Shown: positions 1 to 9,947 of the stretch, piece by piece | Layout: each line of letters starts with the position of its first letter | Position numbering within the stretch: position 1 is the stretch's first letter | Notes under the pieces: model-generated | What the model was told of the DNA's origin: nothing | What the model saw: the letters and a program-made list of their open reading frames with translations, nothing else | Database searches by the model: none | NCBI RefSeq assembly: GCF_947461875.1 | Contig: NC_091490.1 | Coordinates: 22,898,984 to 22,962,983 of the forward strand | Source of the DNA: Haliaeetus albicilla | Lineage: Eukaryota > Chordata > Aves > Accipitriformes > Accipitridae | DNA length: 64,000 bases | Direction of reading: 5' to 3' | Made by a program: the position numbers and the translations under genes

Positions 1-2752
1 ACAGCAGCACTGGGGATCTGTGCTTTCCCACAGACGGAACATCCCATCGTCATCTCATCCTCGGCAGAGCCTCTTTCCAAAAATGCGCTCCTCCGGCTCA
101 TTCTCCCGCAAAGAATGTGCCACCTCTGAAAGATGCTGCTGGCCTTCATCTTCCCCCTGCACCCTATTCACCGGACAAATGCACAGGGCATCTGTGCTTT
201 CCCACAGACAGACCATCTCATGGCACTTGTTCTTAGCAGAGCGTATTTTCGAAATTGTAAACGTCCGGCTCCTACTCTCGCAAGGAACGTGGCAGCAGTG
301 AAAGATGTTGCAGGGCTTCATGTACCCCGTGCAGCCTATTCACAGGCACAACAGCCCTGGGGATCTGTGCTTTCCCACAGACGGAACATCCCATCGACAT
401 CTCATCCTCGGCAGAGCCTCTTTCCAAAAATGTACTCCTCCGGCTCCTTCTCCCGCAAAGAATGTGCCACCTCTGAAAGATGTTGCTGGTCATCACCTTC
501 CCCCTGCACCCTATTCACAGGACAACTGCACTGGGGATCTGTGCTTTCCAACAGACGGACCATCTCATGGCTCTCGTTCTTGGCAGAGCGTATTTTCGAA
601 ATGGTAAACCTCTGGCTCCTACTCTCGCAAGGAACGTGGCAGCAGAGAAAGATGTTGCAGGGCATCATGTACACCATGCAGCCTCATCACTGGCACAACA
701 GCCCTGGGGATCTGTGTTTTCCCACGGACGGAACATCCCATCGACATCTCATCCTCGGCAGAGCGTCTTTCCAAAAATGAACTCCTCCGGCTCATTCTCC
801 CGCACAGAAAGTTGCAGCTCTGAAAGATGTTGCTGGTCTTCACCTCTACTTGGCACCCTATTCACCGGCACAACAGTCCTGGGGATCTGCACTTTCCCAC
901 AAACGGACCATCTCATGGCACTTCTTCAAGAGGAAGCCTATTTTCAAAATAGTAAACGTCCGGCTCCTACTCTCGCAAAGAACGTGGCAGCAGTGAAAGA
1001 TGTTGCAGGGCTTCATGTACCCCGTGCAGCCTATTCACCGGCACAACAGCCCTGGGGATCTGTGCTTTCCCACAGACGGACCATCTCATGGCACTCCTTC
1101 TTGGCAGAGCTTATTTTCGAATAGTAAACCTCTGGTTCCTACTCTCACAAGGAACGTGGCAGCAGTGAAAGATGTTGCAGGGCTTCATGTACCCCGTGCA
1201 GCCTATTCACAGGCACAACAGCCCTGGGGATCTGTGCTTTCCCGCAGACGGACCATCTCATGGCACTCCTTCTCGGCAGAGCATCTTTCTGCAAAGGCAA
1301 ATGTCTGGCTCCTTCTCCTAGAAGGAATGTGACACAGCTGAAAGATGTTGCAGAACTTCACCTCCTCTCGGCAGCCTCATCACTGGCACAACAGCCCTGG
1401 GGATCTGTGCTTACCCACAGGCAGACCATCTCACGGTCATCTCATACTCGGTAGGGCCTCTTTCCAAAAATGCAGTCATCCGGCTCCTTCTCCCGCAAAG
1501 AATGTGCCAGCTCTGAAAGATGTTGCTGGTCTTCACCTGTACTTCGCACCATATTCACCGGCACAACAGCCCTGGGGATCTGCACTTTCCCACAAATGGA
1601 CCATCTCATGGCACTCGGTCAAGACGAAGCCTATTTTCAAAATGGTAAACGTCCGGCTCCTACTCTCGCAAAGAACGTGGCAGCAGTGAAAGATGTTGCA
1701 GGGCTTCATGTACCCCGTGCAGCCTATTCACAGGCACAGCAGCACTGGGGATCTGTGCTTTCCCACAGACGGAACATCCCATCGACATCTCATACTCGGC
1801 AGGGCCTCTTTTCAAAAATGCACTCCTCCGGCTCCTTCTCCCGCAAAGAATGTGCCACCTCTGAAAGATGCTGCTGGTGATCACCTTCCCCCTGCACCCT
1901 ATTCACCGGACAACTGCACAGGGGATCTGTGCTTTCCCACAGACAGACCATCTCATGGCACTCGTTCTTGGCAGAGCGTATTTTCGAAATTAGAAACCTC
2001 TGGCTCCTACTCTCTCAAGGAACGTGGCAGCAGAGAAAGATGTTGCAGGGCTTCATGTACCCCGTGCAGCCTATTCACCGGCACAACAGCCCTGGGGATC
2101 TGTGCTTTCCCACAAACTGACCATCTCATGGCACTTGTTCAAGACGAAGCCTATTTTCAAATATTAAACGTCCGGCTCCTACTCTCGCAAAGAACGTGGC
2201 AGCAGTGAAAGCTGTTGCAGGGCTTCATGTACCCCGTGCAGCCTATTCACAGGCAGAACAGCCCTGGGGATCTGTGCTTTCCCACAGACGGACCATCTCA
2301 TGGCACTCCTTCTCGGCAGAGCATCTTTCTGCAAAGGCAAATGTCCGGCTCTTTCTCCTAGAAGGAATGTGACAGAGCTGAAATATGTGGCTGAACTTCA
2401 CCTCCTCTCGGCAGCCTCATCACTGGCACAACAGCCCTGGGGATCTGTGCTGACCCACAGGCAGACCATCTCATGGTCATCTCATACTCGGCAGAGCCTC
2501 TTTCCAAAAATGCACTCCTCCGGCTCCTTCTCCCGCAAAGAATGTGCCACCTCTGAAAGATGCTGCTGGTCATCACCTTCCCCCTGCACCCTATTCACCA
2601 GACAACTGCACAGGGGATCTGTGCTTTCCCACAGACGGACCATCTCATGGCTCTCGTTCTTGGCAGAGCGTATTTTCGAAATGGTAAACCTCTGGCTCCT
2701 ACTCTCTCAAGGAACGTGGCAGTAGTGAACGATGTTGCAGGGCATCATGTAC
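1..2752 (+). repeat. 4.16-kb tandem duplication, copy 1
   Basis: This stretch recurs at 4163-6915 with an offset of 4162-4163 bp, about 24 monomers. In the parts I compared the only difference was a small cluster near 1120 (one base missing plus one substitution), which changes the offset from 4162 to 4163. Rare private variants such as GCAGTAGTGAACG near 2720 and 6883 occur in both copies. Identity breaks at about 2753 (CCCCATGCA against CCCTGTGCA). Copy 1 may extend left of the window. Confidence 0.88.
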
Positions 2753-4162
2753 CCCATGCAGCCTATTCACAGGACAACTGCACTGGGGATCTGTGCTTTC
2801 CCACAGACGGACCATCTCATGGCTCTCGTTCTTGGCAGAGAGTATTTTCGAAATGGTAAACCTCAGGCTCCTATTCTCGCAAGGAACGTGGCAGCAGAGA
2901 AAGATGTTGAAGGGCTTCATGTACCCCGTGCAGCCTATTCACAGGCACAACAGCCCTGGGGATCTGTGCTTTCCCACAGACAGAACATCCCATCGACATC
3001 TCATCCTCGGCAGAGCCTCTTTCCAAAAATGCACTCCTCCGGCTCCTTCTCCCGCAAAGAACGTGCCAGCTCTGAAAGATGTTGCTGGTCTTCACCTCTA
3101 CTTGGCACCCTATTCACCGGCACAACAGCCCTGGGGATCTGCACTTTCCCACAAACGGACCATCTCATGGCACTTGTTCAAGACGAAGCCTATTTTCAAA
3201 ATAGTAAACGTCCGGCTCCTACTCTCGCAAAGAACGTGGCAGCAGTGAAAGATGTTGCAGGGCTTCATGTACCCCGTGCAGCCTATTCACAGGCACAACA
3301 GCACTGGGGATCTGTGCTTTCCCACAGACGGAACATCCCATCGACATCTCATCCTCGGCAGAGCCTCTTTCCAAAAATGCACTCCTCCGGCTCCTTCTCC
3401 CGCAAAGAATGTGCCACCTCTGAAAGATGCTGCTGGCCTTCAGCTTCCCCCTGCACCCTATTCACCGGACAAATGCACAGGGGATCTGTGCTTTCCCACA
3501 GACGGACCATCTCATGGCACTTGTTCTTAGCAGAGCGTATTTTCGAAATGGTAAACATCCGGCTCCTACTCTCGCAAGGAACGTGGCAGCAGAGAAAGAT
3601 ATTGAAGGGCTTCATGTACCCCGTGCAGCCTATTCAGAGGCACAACAGCCCTGGGGATCTGTGCTTTCCCACAGACGGACCATCTCATGGCACTCCTTCT
3701 CGGCAGAGCATCTTTCTGCAAAGGCAAATGTCCGGCTCTTTCTCCTAGAAGGAATGTGACAGAGCTGAAAGATGTTGCAGAACTTCACCTCCTCTCGGCA
3801 GCCTCATCACTGGCACAACAGCCCTGGGGATCTGTGCTTTCCCACAGGCAGAACATCTCATGGTCATCTCGTACTCGGCAGGGCCTCTTTCCAAAAATGC
3901 AGTCATCCGGCTCCTTCTCCCGCAAAGAATGTGCCACCTCTGAAAGATGTTGCTGGTCTTCACCTCTACTTGGCACCCTATTGTCCGGCACAACAGCCCT
4001 GGGGATCTGCACTTTCCCACAAACGGACCATCTCATGGCACTTGTTCAAGACGAAGCCTATTTTCAAAATAGTGAACGTCCGGCTCCTACTCTCGCAAAG
4101 AACGTGGCAGCAGAGAAAGATGTTGCAGGGCTTCATGTATCCCGTGCAGCCTGTTCTCAGGC

Positions 4163-6915
4163 ACAGCAGCACTGGGGATCTGTGCTTTCCCACAGACGGA
4201 ACATCCCATCGTCATCTCATCCTCGGCAGAGCCTCTTTCCAAAAATGCGCTCCTCCGGCTCATTCTCCCGCAAAGAATGTGCCACCTCTGAAAGATGCTG
4301 CTGGCCTTCATCTTCCCCCTGCACCCTATTCACCGGACAAATGCACAGGGCATCTGTGCTTTCCCACAGACAGACCATCTCATGGCACTTGTTCTTAGCA
4401 GAGCGTATTTTCGAAATTGTAAACGTCCGGCTCCTACTCTCGCAAGGAACGTGGCAGCAGTGAAAGATGTTGCAGGGCTTCATGTACCCCGTGCAGCCTA
4501 TTCACAGGCACAACAGCCCTGGGGATCTGTGCTTTCCCACAGACGGAACATCCCATCGACATCTCATCCTCGGCAGAGCCTCTTTCCAAAAATGTACTCC
4601 TCCGGCTCCTTCTCCCGCAAAGAATGTGCCACCTCTGAAAGATGTTGCTGGTCATCACCTTCCCCCTGCACCCTATTCACAGGACAACTGCACTGGGGAT
4701 CTGTGCTTTCCAACAGACGGACCATCTCATGGCTCTCGTTCTTGGCAGAGCGTATTTTCGAAATGGTAAACCTCTGGCTCCTACTCTCGCAAGGAACGTG
4801 GCAGCAGAGAAAGATGTTGCAGGGCATCATGTACACCATGCAGCCTCATCACTGGCACAACAGCCCTGGGGATCTGTGTTTTCCCACGGACGGAACATCC
4901 CATCGACATCTCATCCTCGGCAGAGCGTCTTTCCAAAAATGAACTCCTCCGGCTCATTCTCCCGCACAGAAAGTTGCAGCTCTGAAAGATGTTGCTGGTC
5001 TTCACCTCTACTTGGCACCCTATTCACCGGCACAACAGTCCTGGGGATCTGCACTTTCCCACAAACGGACCATCTCATGGCACTTCTTCAAGAGGAAGCC
5101 TATTTTCAAAATAGTAAACGTCCGGCTCCTACTCTCGCAAAGAACGTGGCAGCAGTGAAAGATGTTGCAGGGCTTCATGTACCCCGTGCAGCCTATTCAC
5201 CGGCACAACAGCCCTGGGGATCTGTGCTTTCCCACAGACGGACCATCTCATGGCACTCCTTCTTGGCAGAGCTTATTTTCGAAATGGTAAACCTCTGGTT
5301 CCTACTCTCACAAGGAACGTGGCAGCAGTGAAAGATGTTGCAGGGCTTCATGTACCCCGTGCAGCCTATTCACAGGCACAACAGCCCTGGGGATCTGTGC
5401 TTTCCCGCAGACGGACCATCTCATGGCACTCCTTCTCGGCAGAGCATCTTTCTGCAAAGGCAAATGTCTGGCTCCTTCTCCTAGAAGGAATGTGACACAG
5501 CTGAAAGATGTTGCAGAACTTCACCTCCTCTCGGCAGCCTCATCACTGGCACAACAGCCCTGGGGATCTGTGCTTACCCACAGGCAGACCATCTCACGGT
5601 CATCTCATACTCGGTAGGGCCTCTTTCCAAAAATGCAGTCATCCGGCTCCTTCTCCCGCAAAGAATGTGCCAGCTCTGAAAGATGTTGCTGGTCTTCACC
5701 TGTACTTCGCACCATATTCACCGGCACAACAGCCCTGGGGATCTGCACTTTCCCACAAATGGACCATCTCATGGCACTCGGTCAAGACGAAGCCTATTTT
5801 CAAAATGGTAAACGTCCGGCTCCTACTCTCGCAAAGAACGTGGCAGCAGTGAAAGATGTTGCAGGGCTTCATGTACCCCGTGCAGCCTATTCACAGGCAC
5901 AGCAGCACTGGGGATCTGTGCTTTCCCACAGACGGAACATCCCATCGACATCTCATACTCGGCAGGGCCTCTTTTCAAAAATGCACTCCTCCGGCTCCTT
6001 CTCCCGCAAAGAATGTGCCACCTCTGAAAGATGCTGCTGGTGATCACCTTCCCCCTGCACCCTATTCACCGGACAACTGCACAGGGGATCTGTGCTTTCC
6101 CACAGACAGACCATCTCATGGCACTCGTTCTTGGCAGAGCGTATTTTCGAAATTAGAAACCTCTGGCTCCTACTCTCTCAAGGAACGTGGCAGCAGAGAA
6201 AGATGTTGCAGGGCTTCATGTACCCCGTGCAGCCTATTCACCGGCACAACAGCCCTGGGGATCTGTGCTTTCCCACAAACTGACCATCTCATGGCACTTG
6301 TTCAAGACGAAGCCTATTTTCAAATATTAAACGTCCGGCTCCTACTCTCGCAAAGAACGTGGCAGCAGTGAAAGCTGTTGCAGGGCTTCATGTACCCCGT
6401 GCAGCCTATTCACAGGCAGAACAGCCCTGGGGATCTGTGCTTTCCCACAGACGGACCATCTCATGGCACTCCTTCTCGGCAGAGCATCTTTCTGCAAAGG
6501 CAAATGTCCGGCTCTTTCTCCTAGAAGGAATGTGACAGAGCTGAAATATGTGGCTGAACTTCACCTCCTCTCGGCAGCCTCATCACTGGCACAACAGCCC
6601 TGGGGATCTGTGCTGACCCACAGGCAGACCATCTCATGGTCATCTCATACTCGGCAGAGCCTCTTTCCAAAAATGCACTCCTCCGGCTCCTTCTCCCGCA
6701 AAGAATGTGCCACCTCTGAAAGATGCTGCTGGTCATCACCTTCCCCCTGCACCCTATTCACCAGACAACTGCACAGGGGATCTGTGCTTTCCCACAGACG
6801 GACCATCTCATGGCTCTCGTTCTTGGCAGAGCGTATTTTCGAAATGGTAAACCTCTGGCTCCTACTCTCTCAAGGAACGTGGCAGTAGTGAACGATGTTG
6901 CAGGGCATCATGTAC
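4163..6915 (+). repeat. 4.16-kb tandem duplication, copy 2
   Basis: Second copy of 1-2752, starting at the same base of the monomer. It ends only about 490 bp before the ERV. Copy 1 contains no ERV or LTR at a comparable place, so the ERV was not carried by this duplication. Confidence 0.88.
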
Positions 6916-6948
6916 CCTGTGCAGCCTATTCACAGGCACAACAGCCCT

Positions 6949-7294
6949 GGGGATCTGCGCTTTCCCACAAACGGACCATCTCATGGCACTTGTTCAAGAC
7001 GGAGCCTATTTTCAAAATAGTAAACGTCCGGCTCCGACTCTCGCAAAGAACGTGGCAGCAGTGAAAGATGTTGCAGGGCTTCATGTACCCCGTGCAGCCT
7101 ATTCACAGGCACAACAGCCCTGGGGATCTGCACTTTCCCACAAACGGACCATCTCATGGCACTTGTTCAAGACGGAGCCTATTTTCAAAATAGTAAACGT
7201 CCGGCTCCTACTCTCGCAAAGAACGTGGCAGCAGTGAAAGATGTTGCAGGGCTTCATGTACCCCGTGCAGCCTATTCACAGGCACAACAGCCCT
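6949..7294 (+). repeat. Two consecutive class E monomers
   Basis: Two 173-bp class E monomers (6949-7121 and 7122-7294) lie back to back, differing at only a couple of bases near the start and in the CTCCTACTC segment. In the regular HOR, E is followed by A, so this E-E dimer is a local expansion next to the ERV. Confidence 0.85.
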
Positions 7295-7406
7295 GGGGAT
7301 CTGTGCTTTCTCGCAGACGGACCATCTCATTTCACTCCTTTTCGGTAGAGCATCTTTCTGCAAAGGCAAATGTCCGGCTTTTTCTCCTAGAAGAAATGTG
7401 ACAGAG
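7295..7406 (+). repeat. Left 112 bp of the class C monomer split by the ERV
   Basis: The monomer begins at 7295 and is interrupted after ACAGAG at 7406. Its right part, 61 bp, is at 13704-13764. Together they make 173 bp, exactly one class C monomer. It belongs to an unusual C subtype (TTTTCGGTAGAGC, GGCTTTTTCTCC, AGAAGAAATGTG) also seen uninterrupted at about 17230-17400. Confidence 0.93.
7401..7406 (+). repeat. Target-site duplication, left copy (ACAGAG)
   Basis: ACAGAG directly precedes the TGTAG start of the 5' LTR and is repeated at 13698-13703 directly after the 3' LTR. Uninterrupted monomers carry a single ACAGAG here (for example 17337-17342). Six bases is the usual target duplication of alpha- and many betaretroviral integrases. 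Confidence 0.92.
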
Positions 7407-7505
7407 TGTAGGGTTCGGCGTTCGGAAGATCTCGCGATGTCACGGAAAGTTAGAGGGTTAGTCGCAGCCTTATGATGTGTCTGTAATCCCACCTACCCTT
7501 GTTAC

Positions 7506-7512
7506 TATAAAA
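7506..7512 (+). promoter_or_regulatory. TATA box of the 5' LTR promoter
   Basis: TATAAAA followed by GG, about 100 bp into the LTR. It is the likely RNA polymerase II core promoter for the genomic RNA, with initiation predicted 25-30 bp downstream. The same element is at 13566-13572 in the 3' LTR, where it could drive transcription into the satellite. Confidence 0.85.
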
Positions 7513-7526
7513 GGAATTGACTGCGC

Positions 7527-7532
7527 AATAAA
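7527..7532 (+). promoter_or_regulatory. AATAAA in the 5' LTR, probably upstream of the cap site
   Basis: The canonical polyadenylation hexamer lies only 15 bp after the TATA box, so it should precede the transcription start. It would then be present only at the 3' end of the RNA. This avoids premature polyadenylation and matches the known arrangement in avian sarcoma/leukosis LTRs. Confidence 0.75.
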
Positions 7533-7640
7533 AGGCGGAAGTTGGCGCTCACACTGTGTGTGTTATCTGTCTCTTTCCCTGGTCTGGGGGTGATCAGTGA
7601 TCTAATCGCGGCACCTTGATATGCGGCGAACGCTACATAA

Positions 7641-7658
7641 TGGTGACCCCGACGTGAT
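7641..7658 (+). promoter_or_regulatory. Primer-binding site, tRNA-Trp
   Basis: TGGTGACCCCGACGTGAT, 18 nt complementary to the 3' end of tRNA-Trp, the primer used by the avian sarcoma/leukosis viruses. It begins 3 nt after the LTR end (TAA between). Only 18 nt (7659-7676) separate it from the gag ATG, so this element has almost no untranslated leader after the primer site. Confidence 0.95.
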
Positions 7659-7676
7659 CGGTCGCACTAGGCGACG

Positions 7677-9947
7677 ATGGAACTTGCGCAAGTGATTCAG
7701 GTGTTGAAAGTGTTGGCTGATAAGGTGGGTGCTCACGGAACGATTAGGAGGGGCCCCACAGGCGAATGCATCCAATGGGTGCTGCGCCGGGGAGGGATGG
7801 GCTCTCCCAAAGAAGTATTAAGTCCCCCAAATTGGGGAGAGATTCGGGAACTGTTGCTCCAGTCGGCACTCGCGGGTGAGCGCGGAGCTGCGGAACGATT
7901 ACAAGCGTGGGGGAGAGTGGAGGAGGTAGTTACGGCAGGACGGAAAGCTGGGGAGTGTTGGTCGGTGGCGCGAGCTATTTTGTTTGCGGATGAAGCGCCG
8001 GTTCAAAAACAAAAGGGGGCAATGCCCCCAGGGACAGTGAGTCAAGCTCAGACGGATTGGGAGGTTGTGGAACGGGGCTCACAGAGCGATCCATCTCTGA
8101 CTGAAAGTGTGGGTACGGAGAGTACAACAGAGATGGAGGTTTTTCCGATAGAAACGGTACCAGCGGGGACGGATGAGCCCCCTCCGCGGCATATATGGGA
8201 GGAGTTACGGCAGGAGGTTCTGAAGGAATTGGACGAATGCCTCCTGGACTGGGTTCCAGGCAGGGATGTTAAGGGAGATTTATACCGTCAGGTGAAGGAG
8301 TGGGAAGAGCGTCCACCCTCGGAGAGGGACATCAGAAAGCTGCGAGGGTTAAGAACTGTGGTAGAGAACAAACCACCCCCTGGCGAGGGAAATCAGGCGC
8401 CCTTGCCGGGAGAGCAGGCTGAGCCTTTGTTGGCTGAGCCTTTGCCTGCGGCGCCTGAGCCTGCTAAGCCTGTGCTGGCTGAGCCTTTGCCTGCTGCGCC
8501 TGAGCCTGCTAAGCCTGTGCTGGCTGAGCCTTTGCCTGCTGCGCCATCAACTGCGCCACCTATGGCGCCTGTGCCGGAAAGGGTTAATCCCTCGGCTGGG
8601 TCCTTCCGAAACTGGCGCACGGTACCAACACAGATAGATTCCGATAATTCTGATGAGGAGAGGATGGATAGTGTAGTACGGAGACCACCGGAATCTGCGC
8701 CACAGAGTCAGAGAAGGGAGGGGCAGAAAACTTTACAGACGCTGCAGAACCTGTTACGGAGGCTTGAAGGGGCCATACAGAATGCGGAGCGTGCGGTGCC
8801 GTTAATGCCCCCCACACAGGGGGCTGGGGACAACCAGGAAGGAGGCGCCCAGAAAGGTGCAGATTGGCGACTGGTGGCCAAAGAATGTTGCCTCTCAGGG
8901 GTTCAGTTTCAGCCGGTCGTTTTGCCTATTCGGGCGGCGACGCAGGGCGGGTATGCCTGGGCACCTTTTGATGTAAAGACCGTTCGGGAACTCGCAAGCA
9001 CTGTGCAGACGCATGGAGTGAATTCCTCGCAGGCGCTCACTTTGTTTGAATGTCTGCTCTCAACGCCTGTTGCGCCCTATGATGTGATGCAGCTGATGAG
9101 AGGGGTGTTGCCTCCATCTTTGCTGCTATTGTTTAAGGAGGAATGGCGAGCTCAGTGCGTTAGGGTAGTGGCCGACGCCCAGTATCCCGATCACCACCTA
9201 GCGGGAGTGACCATGGAACAACTCTTGGGCGAAGGGCCGTTTGCCACGCCTCAGGCGCAGGCACAGGGCATGCGCGGACGTGACTTTGCGGCGGTCGCGT
9301 CTACCGCCATGGCCGCACTCAGACGTGTCGCAGCTATGGATAGAGCAGATCCCCCTTGGGTGAAGATCCGCCAGGGGCATGCCGAGAGGTTTACTGCCTT
9401 TTTAGATTGGCTTCAGCTTGCTATGCAAGCCGCAGATATTCCGGAGATAGCTAAAGACGCGGTTATAACTCAGTGTGCTAAGGCCCAAGCGAACCCGCAG
9501 ACTGCAGCGCTTCTCGCTCAGTTGCCGGCGCGATCCACGTTAGCCGACATGATACGTCATGTATTGGAAAGGGAACAACACCAGGAAACGCGTCCGATGG
9601 TGACAGCCTTGCAACAAGCTTTGCGCACGGGTGCAGGCGCTTGTTACCGATGCGGGCGGAGGGGCCACATGGCGAGGAGTTGCGCCACCAAACCAAACGG
9701 GTCGGGCCAGGAGGCGGGGGCGGGCAACACTCGTTGCTGGAGGTGTGGCAAGTCCGGGCACAGAGCCCGAGACTGCCGCGTGCCCGAGGTCCAGCAGGGG
9801 GCGCCGGAACATCCACGACAACAACAACCGAAGCCGGTAAACGGTACGGGGGGAGGGATGGGGGCCGCGCCCTCCCCTTCAACTTTTGCACAGGGCCCAA
9901 CAACAACGGCAACAACTCAGGATCAAATGACACTTCCGTGGCATTGA
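7677..9947 (+). CDS. gag: Gag polyprotein (756 aa)
   Basis: Structural polyprotein that assembles the particle and packages RNA. The start ATG has A at -3 and G at +4. There is no Gly at position 2, so no N-myristoylation; the matrix region (about residues 1-120) must bind membrane another way. Residues about 250-290 are a proline-rich stretch from a 45-bp tandem repeat. Residues about 320-335 are acidic, and about 343-374 form a Leu-rich segment likely to be coiled coil. Capsid lies at about 395-645, with a major homology region near 563-583 (IRQGHAERF...). Two zinc knuckles of C-x2-C-x4-H-x4-C form follow at residues 656-669 (CYRCGRRGHMARSC) and 687-700 (CWRCGKSGHRARDC), then a Thr/Gln-rich tail. 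I see no PPxY or P(T/S)AP late motif. The length is generous for a Gag. It ends in TGA; pro overlaps in the -1 frame. Confidence 0.95.
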   Translation: MELAQVIQVLKVLADKVGAHGTIRRGPTGECIQWVLRRGGMGSPKEVLSPPNWGEIRELLLQSALAGERGAAERLQAWGRVEEVVTAGRKAGECWSVARAILFADEAPVQKQKGAMPPGTVSQAQTDWEVVERGSQSDPSLTESVGTESTTEMEVFPIETVPAGTDEPPPRHIWEELRQEVLKELDECLLDWVPGRDVKGDLYRQVKEWEERPPSERDIRKLRGLRTVVENKPPPGEGNQAPLPGEQAEPLLAEPLPAAPEPAKPVLAEPLPAAPEPAKPVLAEPLPAAPSTAPPMAPVPERVNPSAGSFRNWRTVPTQIDSDNSDEERMDSVVRRPPESAPQSQRREGQKTLQTLQNLLRRLEGAIQNAERAVPLMPPTQGAGDNQEGGAQKGADWRLVAKECCLSGVQFQPVVLPIRAATQGGYAWAPFDVKTVRELASTVQTHGVNSSQALTLFECLLSTPVAPYDVMQLMRGVLPPSLLLLFKEEWRAQCVRVVADAQYPDHHLAGVTMEQLLGEGPFATPQAQAQGMRGRDFAAVASTAMAALRRVAAMDRADPPWVKIRQGHAERFTAFLDWLQLAMQAADIPEIAKDAVITQCAKAQANPQTAALLAQLPARSTLADMIRHVLEREQHQETRPMVTALQQALRTGAGACYRCGRRGHMARSCATKPNGSGQEAGAGNTRCWRCGKSGHRARDCRVPEVQQGAPEHPRQQQPKPVNGTGGGMGAAPSPSTFAQGPTTTATTQDQMTLPWH
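7689..7730 (+). promoter_or_regulatory. Candidate 5' splice sites at the start of gag
   Basis: Three GT dinucleotides on gag codon boundaries resemble splice donors: CAA|GTGATT (GT at 7692), CAG|GTGTTG (7701) and AAG|GTGGGT (7725, closest to consensus). Avian sarcoma/leukosis viruses use a donor a few codons into gag, joining the gag start codon to a downstream exon. All three are phase 0, matching the acceptor at 12991/12992. Use is untested. Confidence 0.4.
8431..8545 (+). repeat. In-frame 45-bp minisatellite in gag
   Basis: A 45-bp unit starting TGGCTGAGCCTTTGCC begins at 8431, 8476 and 8521, about 2.5 copies. It encodes a 15-residue proline/alanine-rich repeat (AEPLPAAPEPAKPVL). The copies are almost identical, so expansion is recent. 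The unit is a multiple of three, so copy-number change keeps the Gag frame. Confidence 0.95.
9848..9877 (+). promoter_or_regulatory. Candidate gag-pro -1 frameshift region
   Basis: The pro frame is -1 relative to gag and is open from 9482, so the shift must occur in 9482-9947. The heptamer GGGGGGA (9848-9854) fits the X_XXY_YYZ pattern in the gag frame. GGGGAGGG (9850-9857) can pair with CCCTCCCC (9870-9877), and GGGCC (9862-9866) with GGCCC (9894-9898), the latter 7 nt after the heptamer. A second formal match is GGGCCCA at 9893-9899. None is a classic A/U-rich site, so the exact position is uncertain. Confidence 0.4.

Larger units (their letters stand above)
1..7406 (+). repeat. Satellite array, left arm (irregular monomer order)
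   Basis: Head-to-tail tandem repeat with a 172-175 bp period. The landmark GGGGATCTG recurs near 12, 186, 359, 533, 706, 881, 1054, 1226, 1399 and 1574. All copies have the same orientation. Five classes can be told apart (A to E; see the exemplars at 56278-57145), but here they do not follow the regular five-monomer order. The first monomers read A, B, A, B, then an A-front/D-back hybrid, E, B, C, D, E, A. The array continues past the left edge of the window. There is no gene: the many open frames are frame shadows of the repeat. Confidence 0.95.
7407..7637 (+). repeat. 5' LTR (231 bp)
   Basis: Starts TGTAG and ends CTACA, a perfect 5-bp terminal inverted repeat with the expected TG...CA ends. 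It is identical to 13467-13696 over 230 bp. It contains a TATA box (7506-7512), an AATAAA signal (7527-7532), and a GT-rich stretch at about 7554-7565 that suits a downstream polyadenylation element. The cap site is probably near 7535-7540, giving a U3 of about 130 bp and a very short R. These boundaries are inferred from motif spacing. Confidence 0.96.

Noticed and set aside
3745..4020. Reverse-strand peptides with CGK and CxxC-like words as zinc-finger fragments
   Set aside because: They come from the reverse complement of the repeated word TTTCCCACA and lack the C2H2 spacing.
1..7406. CRISPR-like or gene-family tandem repeat
   Set aside because: Units are contiguous 172-175 bp monomers without unique spacers or exon/intron structure, and they flank a vertebrate retrovirus. 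This is a eukaryotic satellite.
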